Shown one piece after another: positions 18,949 to 27,607 of a DNA stretch of 64,000 nt. The notes under the pieces were generated by a model. That model was not told the origin of the DNA. It saw only the letters and a program-made list of their open reading frames with translations, and did no database searches. Source of the stretch: Streptomyces durmitorensis (GTDB taxonomy: Bacteria > Actinomycetota > Actinomycetes > Streptomycetales > Streptomycetaceae); contig NZ_CP097289.1 of assembly GCF_023498005.1 (NCBI RefSeq), forward strand, positions 4,836,001 through 4,900,000, written 5' to 3'. A program made the translations under genes and the position numbers. Numbering within the stretch: the stretch's first letter is position 1; each line of letters starts with the position of its first letter.

Positions 18949-20070
18949 TCAGCGGCGCGACATGTAGATGTCGAGCGCCTTGTGGAGCAGCTTGTTGAGC
19001 GGGAAGTCCCACTCGCCGATGTACTCGACAGCCTCTCCACCCGTGCCCACCTTGAACTGAATCAGTCCGAACAGGTGGTCCGTCTCGTCCAGAGAGTCGG
19101 AGATGCCCCGCAAGTCATAGACGGTGGCGCCGAGCGCGTAGGCGTCCCGGAGCATCCGCCACTGCATCGCGTTCGAGGGCCTGACCTCACGGCCGATGTT
19201 GTCCGAAGCGCCGTAGGAGTACCAGACGTGCCCGCCGACGACGAGCATCGTCGCCGCGGACAGGTTCACCCCGTTGTGCCGCGCGAAGTACAGCCGCATG
19301 CGGTTGGGGTCCTCGGAGTTGAGGGTCCGCCACATCTGCTGGAAGTAACCGAGCGGCCGCGGCCGGAACTTGTCGCGGATCGCCGTGATCTCGTAAAGGC
19401 GCTGCCATTCGGCCAGGTCTTCGTAACCGCCCTGGACGACCTCGACGCCGGCCTTCTCGGCCTTCTTGATGTTGCGTCGCCACAGCTGGTTGAAGCCCTT
19501 GAGGACCTCGTCCAAGGAGCGGTTGGCCAGCGGCACTTGGAAGACGTAGCGCGGCTGGACGTCACCGAAGCCGGCGCCGCCGTCCTCGCCCTGCTGCCAG
19601 CCCATCTTGCGCAGCCGGTCGGAGACTTCGAAGGCACGCGGTTCGATGTGCGAGGCCTCGACGTCCCGCAGCCGCTTCACATCCGGGTTCTGGATGCCCG
19701 ACTTGATCGCCGGAGCGTCCCAGCGCCGGATGACGACCGGCGGGCCCATCTTCACGGAGAAGGCGCCCTGCCGCTTCAGATGCGCGAGCATCGGCTGCAG
19801 CCAGTCGTCCAGGTTCGGGGCGTACCAGTTGATGACCGGGCCCTCGGGAAGGTAGGCGAGATAGCGCTTGACCTTCGGCAGTTGCCGGTAGAGCACCAGG
19901 CCCGCACCGACGAGTTCGCCGGTCCGGTCGTCGAACCAGCCCAGGTTCTCCGAACGCCATTCACTCTTCACATCCGCCCATGCCGGGACCTGGCAATGAC
20001 TTGCCGACGGCAGACTCTGGATATACGCCAGATGCTGCTCGCGACTGATGGTCCTCAGGGTCAGACTCAT
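18949..20070 (-). CDS. femX: FemX: lipid II stem-peptide glycyltransferase (FemABX family)
   Basis: 373 residues with two GNAT-like FemABX subdomains and the helical hairpin region. Family features are seen at [20 protein letters not shown] and at the end [25 protein letters not shown], where the protein closes on the tRNA-dependent transferase fold. In S. coelicolor FemX adds the branch glycine to the LL-diaminopimelate of lipid II in the cytoplasm and is normally essential. Start ATG 20070. Neighbours are the alanine-racemase-like gene downstream and cell-wall genes to the left. Confidence 0.88.
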
Positions 20071-20226
20071 GCGGGGCGCTCCTCGGCTGGTGTGTCCCCA
20101 TGGGTACAGGGGCTCCGGCTCTCGCGCCGAAGCCTACTGTGCCCCGAGAGCGCCCCGTCTGGGCGTACGGAACCTTGGCCCCTGGCCTATGCGCGGCAGG
20201 GGCGCCGAGGAACGGTGGGCAGGCGG

Positions 20227-20538
20227 CTACCAGAGCCCGCCGAAGAGGCCGCCATGTGCCATACCCAGGAAGAATCCGACCGCCGAGGCACCGAGGCCGA
20301 GGATCAGACCGAAGCGCTCGCGGGTCGTCTCGGAGATGAACTGTCCCCACGCACCCGTGGCGATCCCCACCAGGCCGGCCCATGAGCTGAGCAGGTGGAG
20401 GTTGTGGAACATCGCTGAGACGAAGGCGATGGCCCCCAGGATCAGGGTCACGCCGAGCAGCGTGTCCTGCATGGGATGGGCCTTGCCGTCCGTGGCGAAG
20501 AGGGAGCCGGCGGTATTCGGTCGCAATGTCTGTGCCAT
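20227..20538 (-). CDS. Small membrane protein, function unknown
   Basis: 103 residues from ATG 20538 with an excellent AGGAGGTG site; longer in-frame extensions upstream are not supported. Three to four hydrophobic segments ([50 protein letters not shown]). It is divergent from rpsF across 277 bp. A gene of this kind occupies the same place in S. coelicolor (SCO3905, from memory). No domain recognised. Confidence 0.75.
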
Positions 20539-20619
20539 GAGGCACCTCCTGCGTAAGGCGGCGCACTGTAGCGCCATACACACCCGATGTGTACAGATTC
20601 TGCCCCTCGGTCGCCGGAT

Positions 20620-20649
20620 TTCAACCGGAAGCCCAGGTGCGGGTACTCT
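20620..20649 (+). promoter_or_regulatory. Putative rpsF operon promoter
   Basis: TTCAAC (20620-20625), 18-bp spacer and TACTCT (20644-20649). It predicts a start near 20656 and a ~160-nt leader. Confidence 0.45.
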
Positions 20650-20689
20650 GTACCGTCTGCACCGGTGTCTGCCCATGCCATGGCAGGGA

Positions 20690-20717
20690 CTCCCCGATCG
20701 GTCTACTGATCGGGGAG
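20690..20717 (+). promoter_or_regulatory. Hairpin in the rpsF leader, possible S6:S18 autoregulatory element
   Basis: CTCCCCGATC and GATCGGGGAG form a 10-bp stem with an eight-base loop. Downstream of it GCCGATACCG carries CCG trinucleotides of the kind bound by the S6:S18 complex in other bacteria. The hairpin is seen; the regulatory role is inferred. Confidence 0.4.
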
Positions 20718-20815
20718 CCCGATTGTCAGTGGCTGCCGATACCGTTGCGTACGCATCACGACCCTCCTGCCACGGAACGACCGTGGCCGCTGAGTCCAAA
20801 GGAGGTGGGTTCCAC

Positions 20816-21106
20816 ATGCGTCACTACGAAGTGATGGTCATCCTCGACCCCGATCTCGAGGAGCGCGCTGTCTCCCCGTTGATCGAGAACTTCCTCTCCG
20901 TCGTCCGTGAGGGCAACGGAAAGGTCGAAAAGGTCGACACCTGGGGCCGTCGTCGTCTCTCGTACGAGATCAAGAAGAAGCCCGAGGGCATCTACTCGGT
21001 CATCGACCTGCAGGCCGAGCCTGCGGTCGTCAAGGAGCTCGACCGCCAGATGAACCTGAACGAGTCGGTCCTCCGGACCAAGGTCCTCCGTCCCGAGACC
21101 CACTGA
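20816..21106 (+). CDS. rpsF: 30S ribosomal protein bS6
   Basis: 96 residues, full length for bS6, beginning [17 protein letters not shown] and ending in the [12 protein letters not shown] strand. It binds the central domain of 16S rRNA together with bS18. Start ATG 20816 has the near-perfect anti-SD complement AAAGGAGGT. First gene of rpsF-ssb-rpsR-rplI, an order conserved across Actinobacteria. Confidence 0.97.
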
Positions 21107-21186
21107 GCTTCCTAGCTCAGCGGTACTCGGGATCCGAGTAGCAGCAGCAAAAGCAGCCAGCAGCAAACCCGCCGAGAGGTTCCCCC

Positions 21187-21798
21187 ATGGCAGGCGAGAC
21201 CGTCATCACGGTCGTCGGCAATCTTGTCGACGACCCCGAGCTGCGCTTCACCCCGTCCGGTGCGGCGGTCGCGAAGTTCCGTGTCGCGTCCACTCCCCGC
21301 ACCTTCGACCGTCAGACCAATGAGTGGAAGGACGGCGAAAGCCTCTTCCTCACCTGCTCGGTCTGGCGTCAGGCGGCGGAGAACGTCGCGGAGTCGCTTC
21401 AGCGAGGCATGCGCGTCGTCGTGCAGGGCCGGTTGAAGCAGCGGTCCTACGAAGACCGTGAGGGCGTCAAGCGCACGGTCTACGAGCTCGACGTCGAGGA
21501 AGTCGGCGCCAGCTTGAAGAACGCCACGGCCAAGGTCACCAAGACCACCGGTCGAGGCGGCCAGGGCGGCGGATTCGGCGGCGGCGGTGGCGGCGGCCAG
21601 CAGGGCGGCGGCAACTGGGGCGGCGGCTCCGGTGGCGGTCAGCAGCAGGGCGGCGGCGGTGCTCCCGCCGACGACCCCTGGGCGACCGGTGCGCCGGCCG
21701 GCGGCGGCCAGCAGCAGGGCGGCGGCGGTGGCTGGGGCGGAAGCTCCGGCGGCTCCGGCGGCTCTGGCGGCGGCTACTCGGACGAGCCCCCCTTCTAG
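21187..21798 (+). CDS. ssb: Single-stranded DNA-binding protein
   Basis: 203 residues. The OB fold (1-115) starts [22 protein letters not shown] long Gly/Gln-rich disordered linker (~120-195) leads to the acidic protein-interaction tip DEPPF. It coats single-stranded DNA and recruits replication and repair proteins through the tip. Located between rpsF and rpsR, with GAGAGGTT as ribosome site. This is the essential housekeeping SSB rather than the second, sporulation-related Streptomyces copy, judged by context. Confidence 0.96.
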   Translation: MAGETVITVVGNLVDDPELRFTPSGAAVAKFRVASTPRTFDRQTNEWKDGESLFLTCSVWRQAAENVAESLQRGMRVVVQGRLKQRSYEDREGVKRTVYELDVEEVGASLKNATAKVTKTTGRGGQGGGFGGGGGGGQQGGGNWGGGSGGGQQQGGGGAPADDPWATGAPAGGGQQQGGGGGWGGSSGGSGGSGGGYSDEPPF

Positions 21799-21855
21799 GC
21801 CTCAGGGCCAAGGGTGGGCCGTTCCCACACTTCTTGATCAAACAGGAGAGAACAC

Positions 21856-22092
21856 ATGGCGAAGCCGCCTGTGCGCAAGCCTAAGAAGAAGGTCTGCGCA
21901 TTCTGCAAGGACAAGGTCACGTACGTGGACTACAAGGACACGAACATGCTGCGGAAGTTCATTTCCGACCGCGGCAAGATCCGTGCCCGCCGCGTGACCG
22001 GCAACTGCACGCAGCACCAGCGTGACGTCGCCACGGCCGTGAAGAACAGCCGTGAGATGGCGCTGCTGCCCTACACGTCCACCGCGCGATAA
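21856..22092 (+). CDS. rpsR: 30S ribosomal protein bS18, zinc-binding (C+) form
   Basis: 78 residues. CAFC (Cys14, Cys17) and CTQH (Cys51, His54) provide four zinc ligands, so this is the C+ paralogue. Actinobacteria commonly keep a cysteine-free copy under zinc-uptake control elsewhere. Ribosome site AGGAGAG. Partner of bS6 on the 30S platform. Confidence 0.96.
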   Translation: MAKPPVRKPKKKVCAFCKDKVTYVDYKDTNMLRKFISDRGKIRARRVTGNCTQHQRDVATAVKNSREMALLPYTSTAR

Positions 22093-22110
22093 GGGAAGGG
22101 TGACCGACTA

Positions 22111-22557
22111 ATGAAGATCATCCTCACCCACGAGGTCTCCGGCCTCGGTGCCGCCGGCGAGGTCGTAGACGTCAAGGACGGCTACGCCCGCAACTACCTG
22201 ATCCCGCGGAACTTTGCGATCCGCTGGACCAAGGGTGGCGAAAAGGACGTCGAGCAGATCCGTCGTGCTCGCAAGATCCACGAGATCGCGACCATCGAGC
22301 AGGCCAACGAGGTCAAGGCCCAGCTCGAGGGCGTCAAGGTCCGTCTGGCCGTCCGCTCCGGCGACGCCGGTCGTCTCTTCGGTTCCGTCACCCCGGCTGA
22401 CGTCGCTTCGGCGATCGAGGCCGCTGGTGGTCCGAAGATCGACAAGCGTCGTGTCGAGCTGGGCGCGCCGATCAAGACGCTGGGCGCCCACGCGACGTCC
22501 GTGCGTCTGCACCCCGAGGTTGCCGCCAAGGTCAACATCGAGGTCGTCTCCGCCTAA
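22111..22557 (+). CDS. rplI: 50S ribosomal protein bL9
   Basis: 148 residues, standard length: N-terminal RNA-binding domain [20 protein letters not shown] with [12 protein letters not shown], a long connecting helix rich in Lys/Glu, and C-terminal domain ending VNIEVVSA. Last gene of the ribosomal/ssb operon, 18 bp after rpsR and followed by a strong terminator. Confidence 0.97.
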   Translation: MKIILTHEVSGLGAAGEVVDVKDGYARNYLIPRNFAIRWTKGGEKDVEQIRRARKIHEIATIEQANEVKAQLEGVKVRLAVRSGDAGRLFGSVTPADVASAIEAAGGPKIDKRRVELGAPIKTLGAHATSVRLHPEVAAKVNIEVVSA

Positions 22558-22585
22558 GCACTGCGCTTGGCAGAGCTGAAGCAAT

Positions 22586-22619
22586 CGTTGGGCCGCACCC
22601 TCAGGGGTGTGGCCCAACG
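22586..22619 (+). terminator. Terminator of the rpsF-rplI operon
   Basis: CGTTGGGCC-G-CACCC and the matching GGGTG-T-GGCCCAACG flank a TCAG loop: a 14-15 bp stem, 29 bp after the rplI stop. Confidence 0.85.
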
Positions 22620-22665
22620 TGTTTCACGCAACCCGTTGCCGTACGGCCTCCGTGTTTCACGAGAT

Positions 22666-22689
22666 GCGCTGTTTCACGTGAAACAGCGC
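22666..22689. other. parS site within a 24-bp perfect palindrome
   Basis: Exact parS at 22671-22684; symmetry extends five further bases each side (GCGCT/AGCGC). It lies between convergent rplI and the MATE gene. Two decayed copies precede it: GTTTCACG at 22621 (4 mismatches overall) and at 22654 (3 mismatches). Confidence 0.92.
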
Positions 22690-22720
22690 GCGGCGATCAG
22701 CGGGCGTGGTCCCTTCCGGA

Positions 22721-24058
22721 TCAGCGCGTGGCGCCGGTGACGATCCAGTGTCCGGAGCGCGTCCGTAGCCACAGGGTCACCATGCGAACCGTCATCATCA
22801 GCGTCATCGCCGCCCAGACGGCCGTCAGTCCGCCGCCGAAGACCGGCACGAGGAGCGCCACCGGAGCGAAGACCGCCAGCGTGGCCAGCATTGCCCAGGC
22901 CAGGTACGGGCCGTCTCCCGCTCCCATCAGTACGCCGTCGAGCACGTAGACGATGCCGCAGATCGGCTGGGAGACGGCCACCACCACGAGTGCGGGCAAG
23001 GCGGCGTCCTGGACGACGGAGTCGCTGGAGAAGAGCGGGATGAACAGCGGCCGGGCGAGGACGACAAGGCCGCCGAGCACGACTCCCGAGGCGATGCCCC
23101 ACTGCACCATGCGGCGGCAGACGTCGCGCGCCCCCTGGGGATCGTTCGCCCCCAGATAGCGGCCGATGATCGCCTGACCGGCGATGGCGATGGCGTCGAG
23201 CGCGAAGGCCAGCAGGCTCCACAGGGACAGGATGATCTGGTGGGCGGCCACATCGGCGTCGCCGAGGCGGGCGGCCACCGCGGTCGCGATCATCAGGATC
23301 GCGCGCAATGAGAGCGTACGGACGAGGAGCGGTGCTCCCGCCTGGGCGCAGGCCCTGATGCCGGCGGCGTCGGGGCGCAGGGAGGCTCCGTGGCGTCTGG
23401 CTCCGCGTACGACGACGAAGAGGTACACGGCGGCCATCGCGCACTGGGCGATGACGGTGCCCCAGGCGGAGCCGGCGATGCCCAGGCCGGCGCCGTAGAC
23501 GAGGGCCACGTTGAGGACGCCGTTGGCGATGAAGCCGCCGAGGGCCACGTACAGCGGGGTCTTTGTGTCCTGTAGTCCGCGCAGGACACCGGTGGAGGCG
23601 AGCACGACGAGCATGGCCGGGATGCCGAGCGAGGAGATGCGGAGGTACGTGATCGCGTACGGAGCCGCGGTGTCCGATGCGCCGAAGAGTTCCACGAGCG
23701 CGGGTGCGGTGGGAAGGACGACCGCGATGACGGCGGCGCCAAGCAGGAGGGCGAGCCAGATGCCGTCCATGCCCTGACGGATGGCGGACTGGAGATCTCC
23801 GGCGCCCACCCGGCGGGCCACGGCGGCCGTGGTCGCGTAGGCGAGGAAGACGAAGACACTCACGGCGGTGGTGAGGAGCGCCGAGGCGACGCCGAGGCCG
23901 GCCAGTTGCGCGGTGCCGAGGTGGCCCACGATGGCGCTGTCGGCCATCACGAAGAGAGGCTCGGCGACGAGTGCGCCGAAGGCGGGAACTGCGAGGGCGA
24001 TGATCTCTCGGTCGTGCTGTCGCCGAACAGTCTTGATCGCCGCGGGAGCCTGTGTCAT
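22721..24058 (-). CDS. MATE-family efflux transporter
   Basis: 445 residues from ATG 24058; GTG 24064 and TTG 24067 are alternatives and no clear ribosome site is present. Two homologous six-helix halves are visible, the first with PAFGALVAEPLFVMADSAIVGHLG, the second near AHQIILSLWSLLAFALDAIAIAGQAIIG. This is the DinF-like branch of MATE exporters, driven by H+ or Na+ to expel cationic compounds. Its substrate is unknown. Divergent from dnaB. Confidence 0.88.
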   Translation of the reverse strand: MTQAPAAIKTVRRQHDREIIALAVPAFGALVAEPLFVMADSAIVGHLGTAQLAGLGVASALLTTAVSVFVFLAYATTAAVARRVGAGDLQSAIRQGMDGIWLALLLGAAVIAVVLPTAPALVELFGASDTAAPYAITYLRISSLGIPAMLVVLASTGVLRGLQDTKTPLYVALGGFIANGVLNVALVYGAGLGIAGSAWGTVIAQCAMAAVYLFVVVRGARRHGASLRPDAAGIRACAQAGAPLLVRTLSLRAILMIATAVAARLGDADVAAHQIILSLWSLLAFALDAIAIAGQAIIGRYLGANDPQGARDVCRRMVQWGIASGVVLGGLVVLARPLFIPLFSSDSVVQDAALPALVVVAVSQPICGIVYVLDGVLMGAGDGPYLAWAMLATLAVFAPVALLVPVFGGGLTAVWAAMTLMMTVRMVTLWLRTRSGHWIVTGATR

Positions 24059-24518
24059 GGACACCAATCTAATCTTCCACAGGTAAGAGATGCAATGCGA
24101 TTAAGACCCTTACCTGGTCACGAGTTGGACGCTCTTCGAAGCGCTGTTTGGCACGATCTTGGCCCGACTGGGGAAGTTTTTCTTCTGCACAGCCGGTGGA
24201 TGGGAAAGTTGCAGGTCAGGGGTTGTTTGTCAGGAAGGCTGAGTGCTTGTTCACAGGCCTGTCCACCGAGCCGTGCACAGGTTTGGCGAGGTTCTCCACA
24301 GCAACGCGCCCGTCATCCACACCGCCTGTGGATAACCAGATTGGCTGACGGTGGCCACGGGCCTACCGTGGTGCGGCGCCCCCCTCGTGATCCGACCTCG
24401 GAAAGCCCGAAAAACCGACGCGTCAGAACCGGAGTTGGGCCGCCCATTTGTCAGTGTCGTGCCGTAAGAAAGAAGGGCACGGCGAGGTCCGCGCGGCGGA
24501 CGTGAGGGAGGTGGCCCG
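24059..24518. other. 460-bp divergent intergenic region (MATE / dnaB)
   Basis: Locally richer in A+T than surrounding genes. It contains the DnaA-box-like cluster in its centre and the dnaB ribosome site GAGGGAGGTG at its right end. No coding frame with a ribosome site was found. Confidence 0.6.
24247..24335. promoter_or_regulatory. Cluster of DnaA-box-like 9-mers upstream of dnaB
   Basis: One canonical box, TTATCCACA on the minus strand (24327-24335). Near matches to TTGTCCACA are TTGTTCACA (24247-24255), CTGTCCACC (24259-24267), TTCTCCACA (24292-24300) and TCATCCACA (24313-24321). Five such 9-mers in 89 bp of GC-rich DNA is more than expected. Binding is inferred. Confidence 0.5.
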
Positions 24519-25997
24519 GTGAGTATTTCCGAGCCCTTGGACGACCCCTGGGCCGACAGCGGTCCCAGTGACCGTCTGCCCGCCTCCCGTCAGCGCCGCG
24601 ACGGAGGCAGGGGCCGCGACAAGCAGCACGACCGGGGCCGTGAAGGCGGCGGCTGGGACGGCGGAGGCACTGCCTTCGAGCGCGTACCGCCGCAGGACCT
24701 GGACGCCGAGCAGTCCGTGCTCGGCGGCATGCTGCTCTCCAAGGACGCCATCGCCGATGTCGTCGAGGTGCTCAAGGGCCACGACTTCTACCGTCCCGCA
24801 CACGAGACGATCTACACGGCGATCCTCGACCTGTACGCCAAGGGCGAGCCTGCGGACCCGATCACCGCGGCGGCAGAGCTCACCAAGCGCGGCGAGATCA
24901 CCAAGGTCGGCGGGGCCTCGTATCTGCACACGCTGGTGCAGACGGTGCCGACGGCGGCGAACGCCGAGTACTACGCGGAGATCGTCCACGAGCGGGCGGT
25001 CCTGCGCCGCCTCGTCGAGGCGGGCACGCGCATCACGCAGATGGGATACGCGGCGGACGGCGACGTCGACGAGATCGTCAACAGCGCCCAGGCCGAGATC
25101 TACGCGGTCACCGAGCAGCGCACCAGCGAGGACTACCTGCCGCTCGGCGACATCATGGAGGGCGCGCTCGACGAGATCGAGGCGATCGGTTCGCGCAGCG
25201 GCGAGATGACCGGTGTGCCGACGGGCTTCACCGACTTCGACTCGCTGACGAACGGCCTGCACCCCGGCCAGATGATCGTCATCGCGGCCCGTCCCGCCAT
25301 GGGTAAGTCCACGCTCGCGCTCGACTTCGCCCGCGCCGCGTCCATCAAGCACAACCTGCCCAGCGTCATCTTCTCCCTGGAAATGGGGCGCAACGAGATC
25401 GCGATGCGCCTGCTGTCCGCGGAGGCACGGGTGGCGCTGCACCACATGCGCTCCGGCACGATGACGGACGAGGACTGGACGCGGCTCGCGCGCCGGATGC
25501 CCGAGGTCTCGGCCGCTCCGCTCTACATCGACGACTCCCCGAACCTGTCGATGATGGAGATCCGCGCGAAGTGCCGCCGCCTCAAGCAGCGCGCGGACAT
25601 CAAGATGGTGATCATCGACTATCTGCAGCTGATGCAGTCGGGTGGTTCCAAGCGTGCCGAGAGCCGTCAGCAGGAAGTCTCGGACATGTCGCGAAACCTG
25701 AAGCTGCTCGCCAAGGAGCTCGAGGTCCCGGTCATCGCGCTCTCGCAGCTGAACCGTGGCCCCGAGCAGCGCACGGACAAGAAGCCCCAGGTGTCCGACC
25801 TGCGTGAATCCGGCTCGATCGAGCAGGACGCGGACATGGTGATCCTGCTGCACCGCGAGGACGCGTACGAGAAGGAATCACCGCGCGCGGGCGAGGCGGA
25901 CATCATCGTGGGCAAGCACCGTAACGGCCCGACGGCGACGATCACGGTCGCCTTCCAGGGCCACTACTCGCGCTTCGTGGACATGGCGCAGACGTAG
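24519..25997 (+). CDS. dnaB: Replicative DNA helicase DnaB
   Basis: 492 residues from GTG 24519 behind GGGAGG. A ~50-residue hydrophilic extension precedes the DnaB N-terminal domain (PPQDLDAEQSVLGGMLLSKDAI). The RecA-like C-terminal motor has Walker A ARPAMGKSTLALDFA, Walker B MVIIDYLQLMQ and the downstream ALSQLNRGPEQR and DLRESGSIEQDAD motifs. No intein is present. It unwinds DNA at the fork. The rplI-dnaB proximity is conserved in Actinobacteria. It converges with the MocR gene with only 16 bp between the stops. Confidence 0.97.
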   Translation: MSISEPLDDPWADSGPSDRLPASRQRRDGGRGRDKQHDRGREGGGWDGGGTAFERVPPQDLDAEQSVLGGMLLSKDAIADVVEVLKGHDFYRPAHETIYTAILDLYAKGEPADPITAAAELTKRGEITKVGGASYLHTLVQTVPTAANAEYYAEIVHERAVLRRLVEAGTRITQMGYAADGDVDEIVNSAQAEIYAVTEQRTSEDYLPLGDIMEGALDEIEAIGSRSGEMTGVPTGFTDFDSLTNGLHPGQMIVIAARPAMGKSTLALDFARAASIKHNLPSVIFSLEMGRNEIAMRLLSAEARVALHHMRSGTMTDEDWTRLARRMPEVSAAPLYIDDSPNLSMMEIRAKCRRLKQRADIKMVIIDYLQLMQSGGSKRAESRQQEVSDMSRNLKLLAKELEVPVIALSQLNRGPEQRTDKKPQVSDLRESGSIEQDADMVILLHREDAYEKESPRAGEADIIVGKHRNGPTATITVAFQGHYSRFVDMAQT

Positions 25998-26013
25998 CAG
26001 TGACGGCGGCACG

Positions 26014-27579
26014 TCAGGACAGGTGCCGCACGGTCTCGCCGAGCGTGGCCACGCCCTCGGTGATGTCGGTGGTGGTGGGGGCGGCGTAGCCGAGCACCAG
26101 GCCGGGGCGGTGCGGTCGTTGGCTGTGCCAGGACAGGGGCTGGACCTTCACGCCGCGGGCCAGGGCCGCCGCCGCGAGATCGGTGTCGCGGAAGCCTGAG
26201 TCGAAGGTGATCGTCAGGTGCAGTCCCGCCGCGGCGCCGTGCACGACGGCATGCGGCAGATGGGTTCTGACAGCGGCGATCATCGCGTCACGCCGGCGGC
26301 GATGGCGTCCGCGCAGGAGGCGCAACTGGCGCTCCAGTGCGCCCGATTCCATCAGCTGGGCCAGGACGAGCTGCGGCAGTACGGCGTTGCCGAGGTCGGC
26401 GAAGCGCTTGGCGGCGACCAGGGCGTCCCGGTACCTCGGCGGCGCGAGGACCCAGCCGATGCGCAGCGCCGGAGCGAGCAGCTTGGACACGCTCCCGGCG
26501 TAGCAGACGTGTTCGGCGAGCAGGGAGCGCAGTGCGGGGACCGGGGCGCGGTCGTAGCGGTGCTCGGCGTCGTAGTCGTCCTCGATGATCAGCCCCTCGC
26601 GCTCGGCGGCCCAGCTCATCAGGTCACGCCGCCGTTCGCCGCCGAGTACCACTCCGGTCGGGAACTGGTGTGCCGGAGTCAGCAGGACCGCGGAGGCGTC
26701 CGTGGCACGCAGCTCGTCGACGCGGATGCCCTCGGCGTCGACCGGGACCGGCGGGGTGTCGAGGCCGCAGTTGCGCAGATGCTGGCGGGCGCCGAGCGAG
26801 CCGGGGTCCTCCACGGCCACCGCGCGGATGCCGTCGCCGTGCAGCACCTGGCCGAGCAGGCTGAGGGTCTGGGCGGTGCCCGCGACGATGACGACATGGC
26901 CGGGGTCGGCGCGGATGCCTCGGTTGCGGGCCAGCCAGTCGGCGACGGCCGTGCGCAGTGCCGGGGCCCCGCGCGGGTCTCCGTATCCGAAGGCGGACGC
27001 CGAAAGCTCTCTGAGCACGGAGCGTTCGGCGCGCAGCCACGCGGTGCGGGGGAACGCGGCGAGATCGGGTACTCCGGGCGAGAGATCGATCCGGGCCGGG
27101 GCGGCCCGCAGCGCATCGAAGATGTCCGTGCCGGGCGGGGCGTCGAACAGAGCGCCCGGAAGCGGCACAGGCGGGTCCGTGGACACGGTGGGCGGGGCTT
27201 TCACCGGGGCGGCGACCACCACGGTGCCGTTGCGGCCGCGACCTGCGACGTGCCCGTCCTCGCCCAGGCGCTGGTAGACCTCGGTGACCACGCCGCGGGA
27301 TACGCGGAGTTCGCCCGCCAGGACCCGGGTCGCGGGGAGTCTGCTGCCCACCGGAAGGCGTCCGTCGGCTATCGCGGTGCGAAGATGCCGGGCCAGCCAG
27401 TCCGCGCGTCCGCCCGCCGGGGCGTCGTCGATCTTCAGCTGGAGGAAGTCCGTGCCGACCGGTTCCACGTACGTTCCGGAGCTTGCCTCGCCTCCTGCGG
27501 CTCCCGTCCCGTGCGGCGTCGACCGCCCTGCGGGGAGGTCATTGGACCGATCAGTGGCGCCGTCATTGGACCTGTTCAC
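26014..27579 (-). CDS. MocR/PdxR-type regulator (GntR HTH fused to aminotransferase fold)
   Basis: 521 residues from GTG 27579. The N-terminal GntR winged helix (~50-115; GRADWLARHLRTAIADGRLPVGSRLPATRVLA) is joined to a type I PLP-aminotransferase domain (~160-515) with IIEDDYDAEHRYDR and the lysine motif YAGSVSKLLAPALRIGW. Such proteins sense PLP or an amino-compound adduct. The first codons overlap a direct repeat (27538-27572) that looks like an operator, so the true start could lie further in (GTG 27468) or the mRNA be leaderless. It is divergent from a methyltransferase gene, its likely target. Confidence 0.85.
   Translation of the reverse strand: MNRSNDGATDRSNDLPAGRSTPHGTGAAGGEASSGTYVEPVGTDFLQLKIDDAPAGGRADWLARHLRTAIADGRLPVGSRLPATRVLAGELRVSRGVVTEVYQRLGEDGHVAGRGRNGTVVVAAPVKAPPTVSTDPPVPLPGALFDAPPGTDIFDALRAAPARIDLSPGVPDLAAFPRTAWLRAERSVLRELSASAFGYGDPRGAPALRTAVADWLARNRGIRADPGHVVIVAGTAQTLSLLGQVLHGDGIRAVAVEDPGSLGARQHLRNCGLDTPPVPVDAEGIRVDELRATDASAVLLTPAHQFPTGVVLGGERRRDLMSWAAEREGLIIEDDYDAEHRYDRAPVPALRSLLAEHVCYAGSVSKLLAPALRIGWVLAPPRYRDALVAAKRFADLGNAVLPQLVLAQLMESGALERQLRLLRGRHRRRRDAMIAAVRTHLPHAVVHGAAAGLHLTITFDSGFRDTDLAAAALARGVKVQPLSWHSQRPHRPGLVLGYAAPTTTDITEGVATLGETVRHLS
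27538..27572. promoter_or_regulatory. Direct repeat, probable MocR operator
   Basis: GTCATTGGACC occurs at 27538-27548 and 27562-27572, a 24-bp period. Tandem direct repeats with TGGACC/GGTCCA cores are typical MocR-family operators. The element lies between the divergent MocR and methyltransferase genes. Confidence 0.55.
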
Positions 27580-27607
27580 CGGGCCATAGTCGCAGCAGGG
27601 TGAAGTC

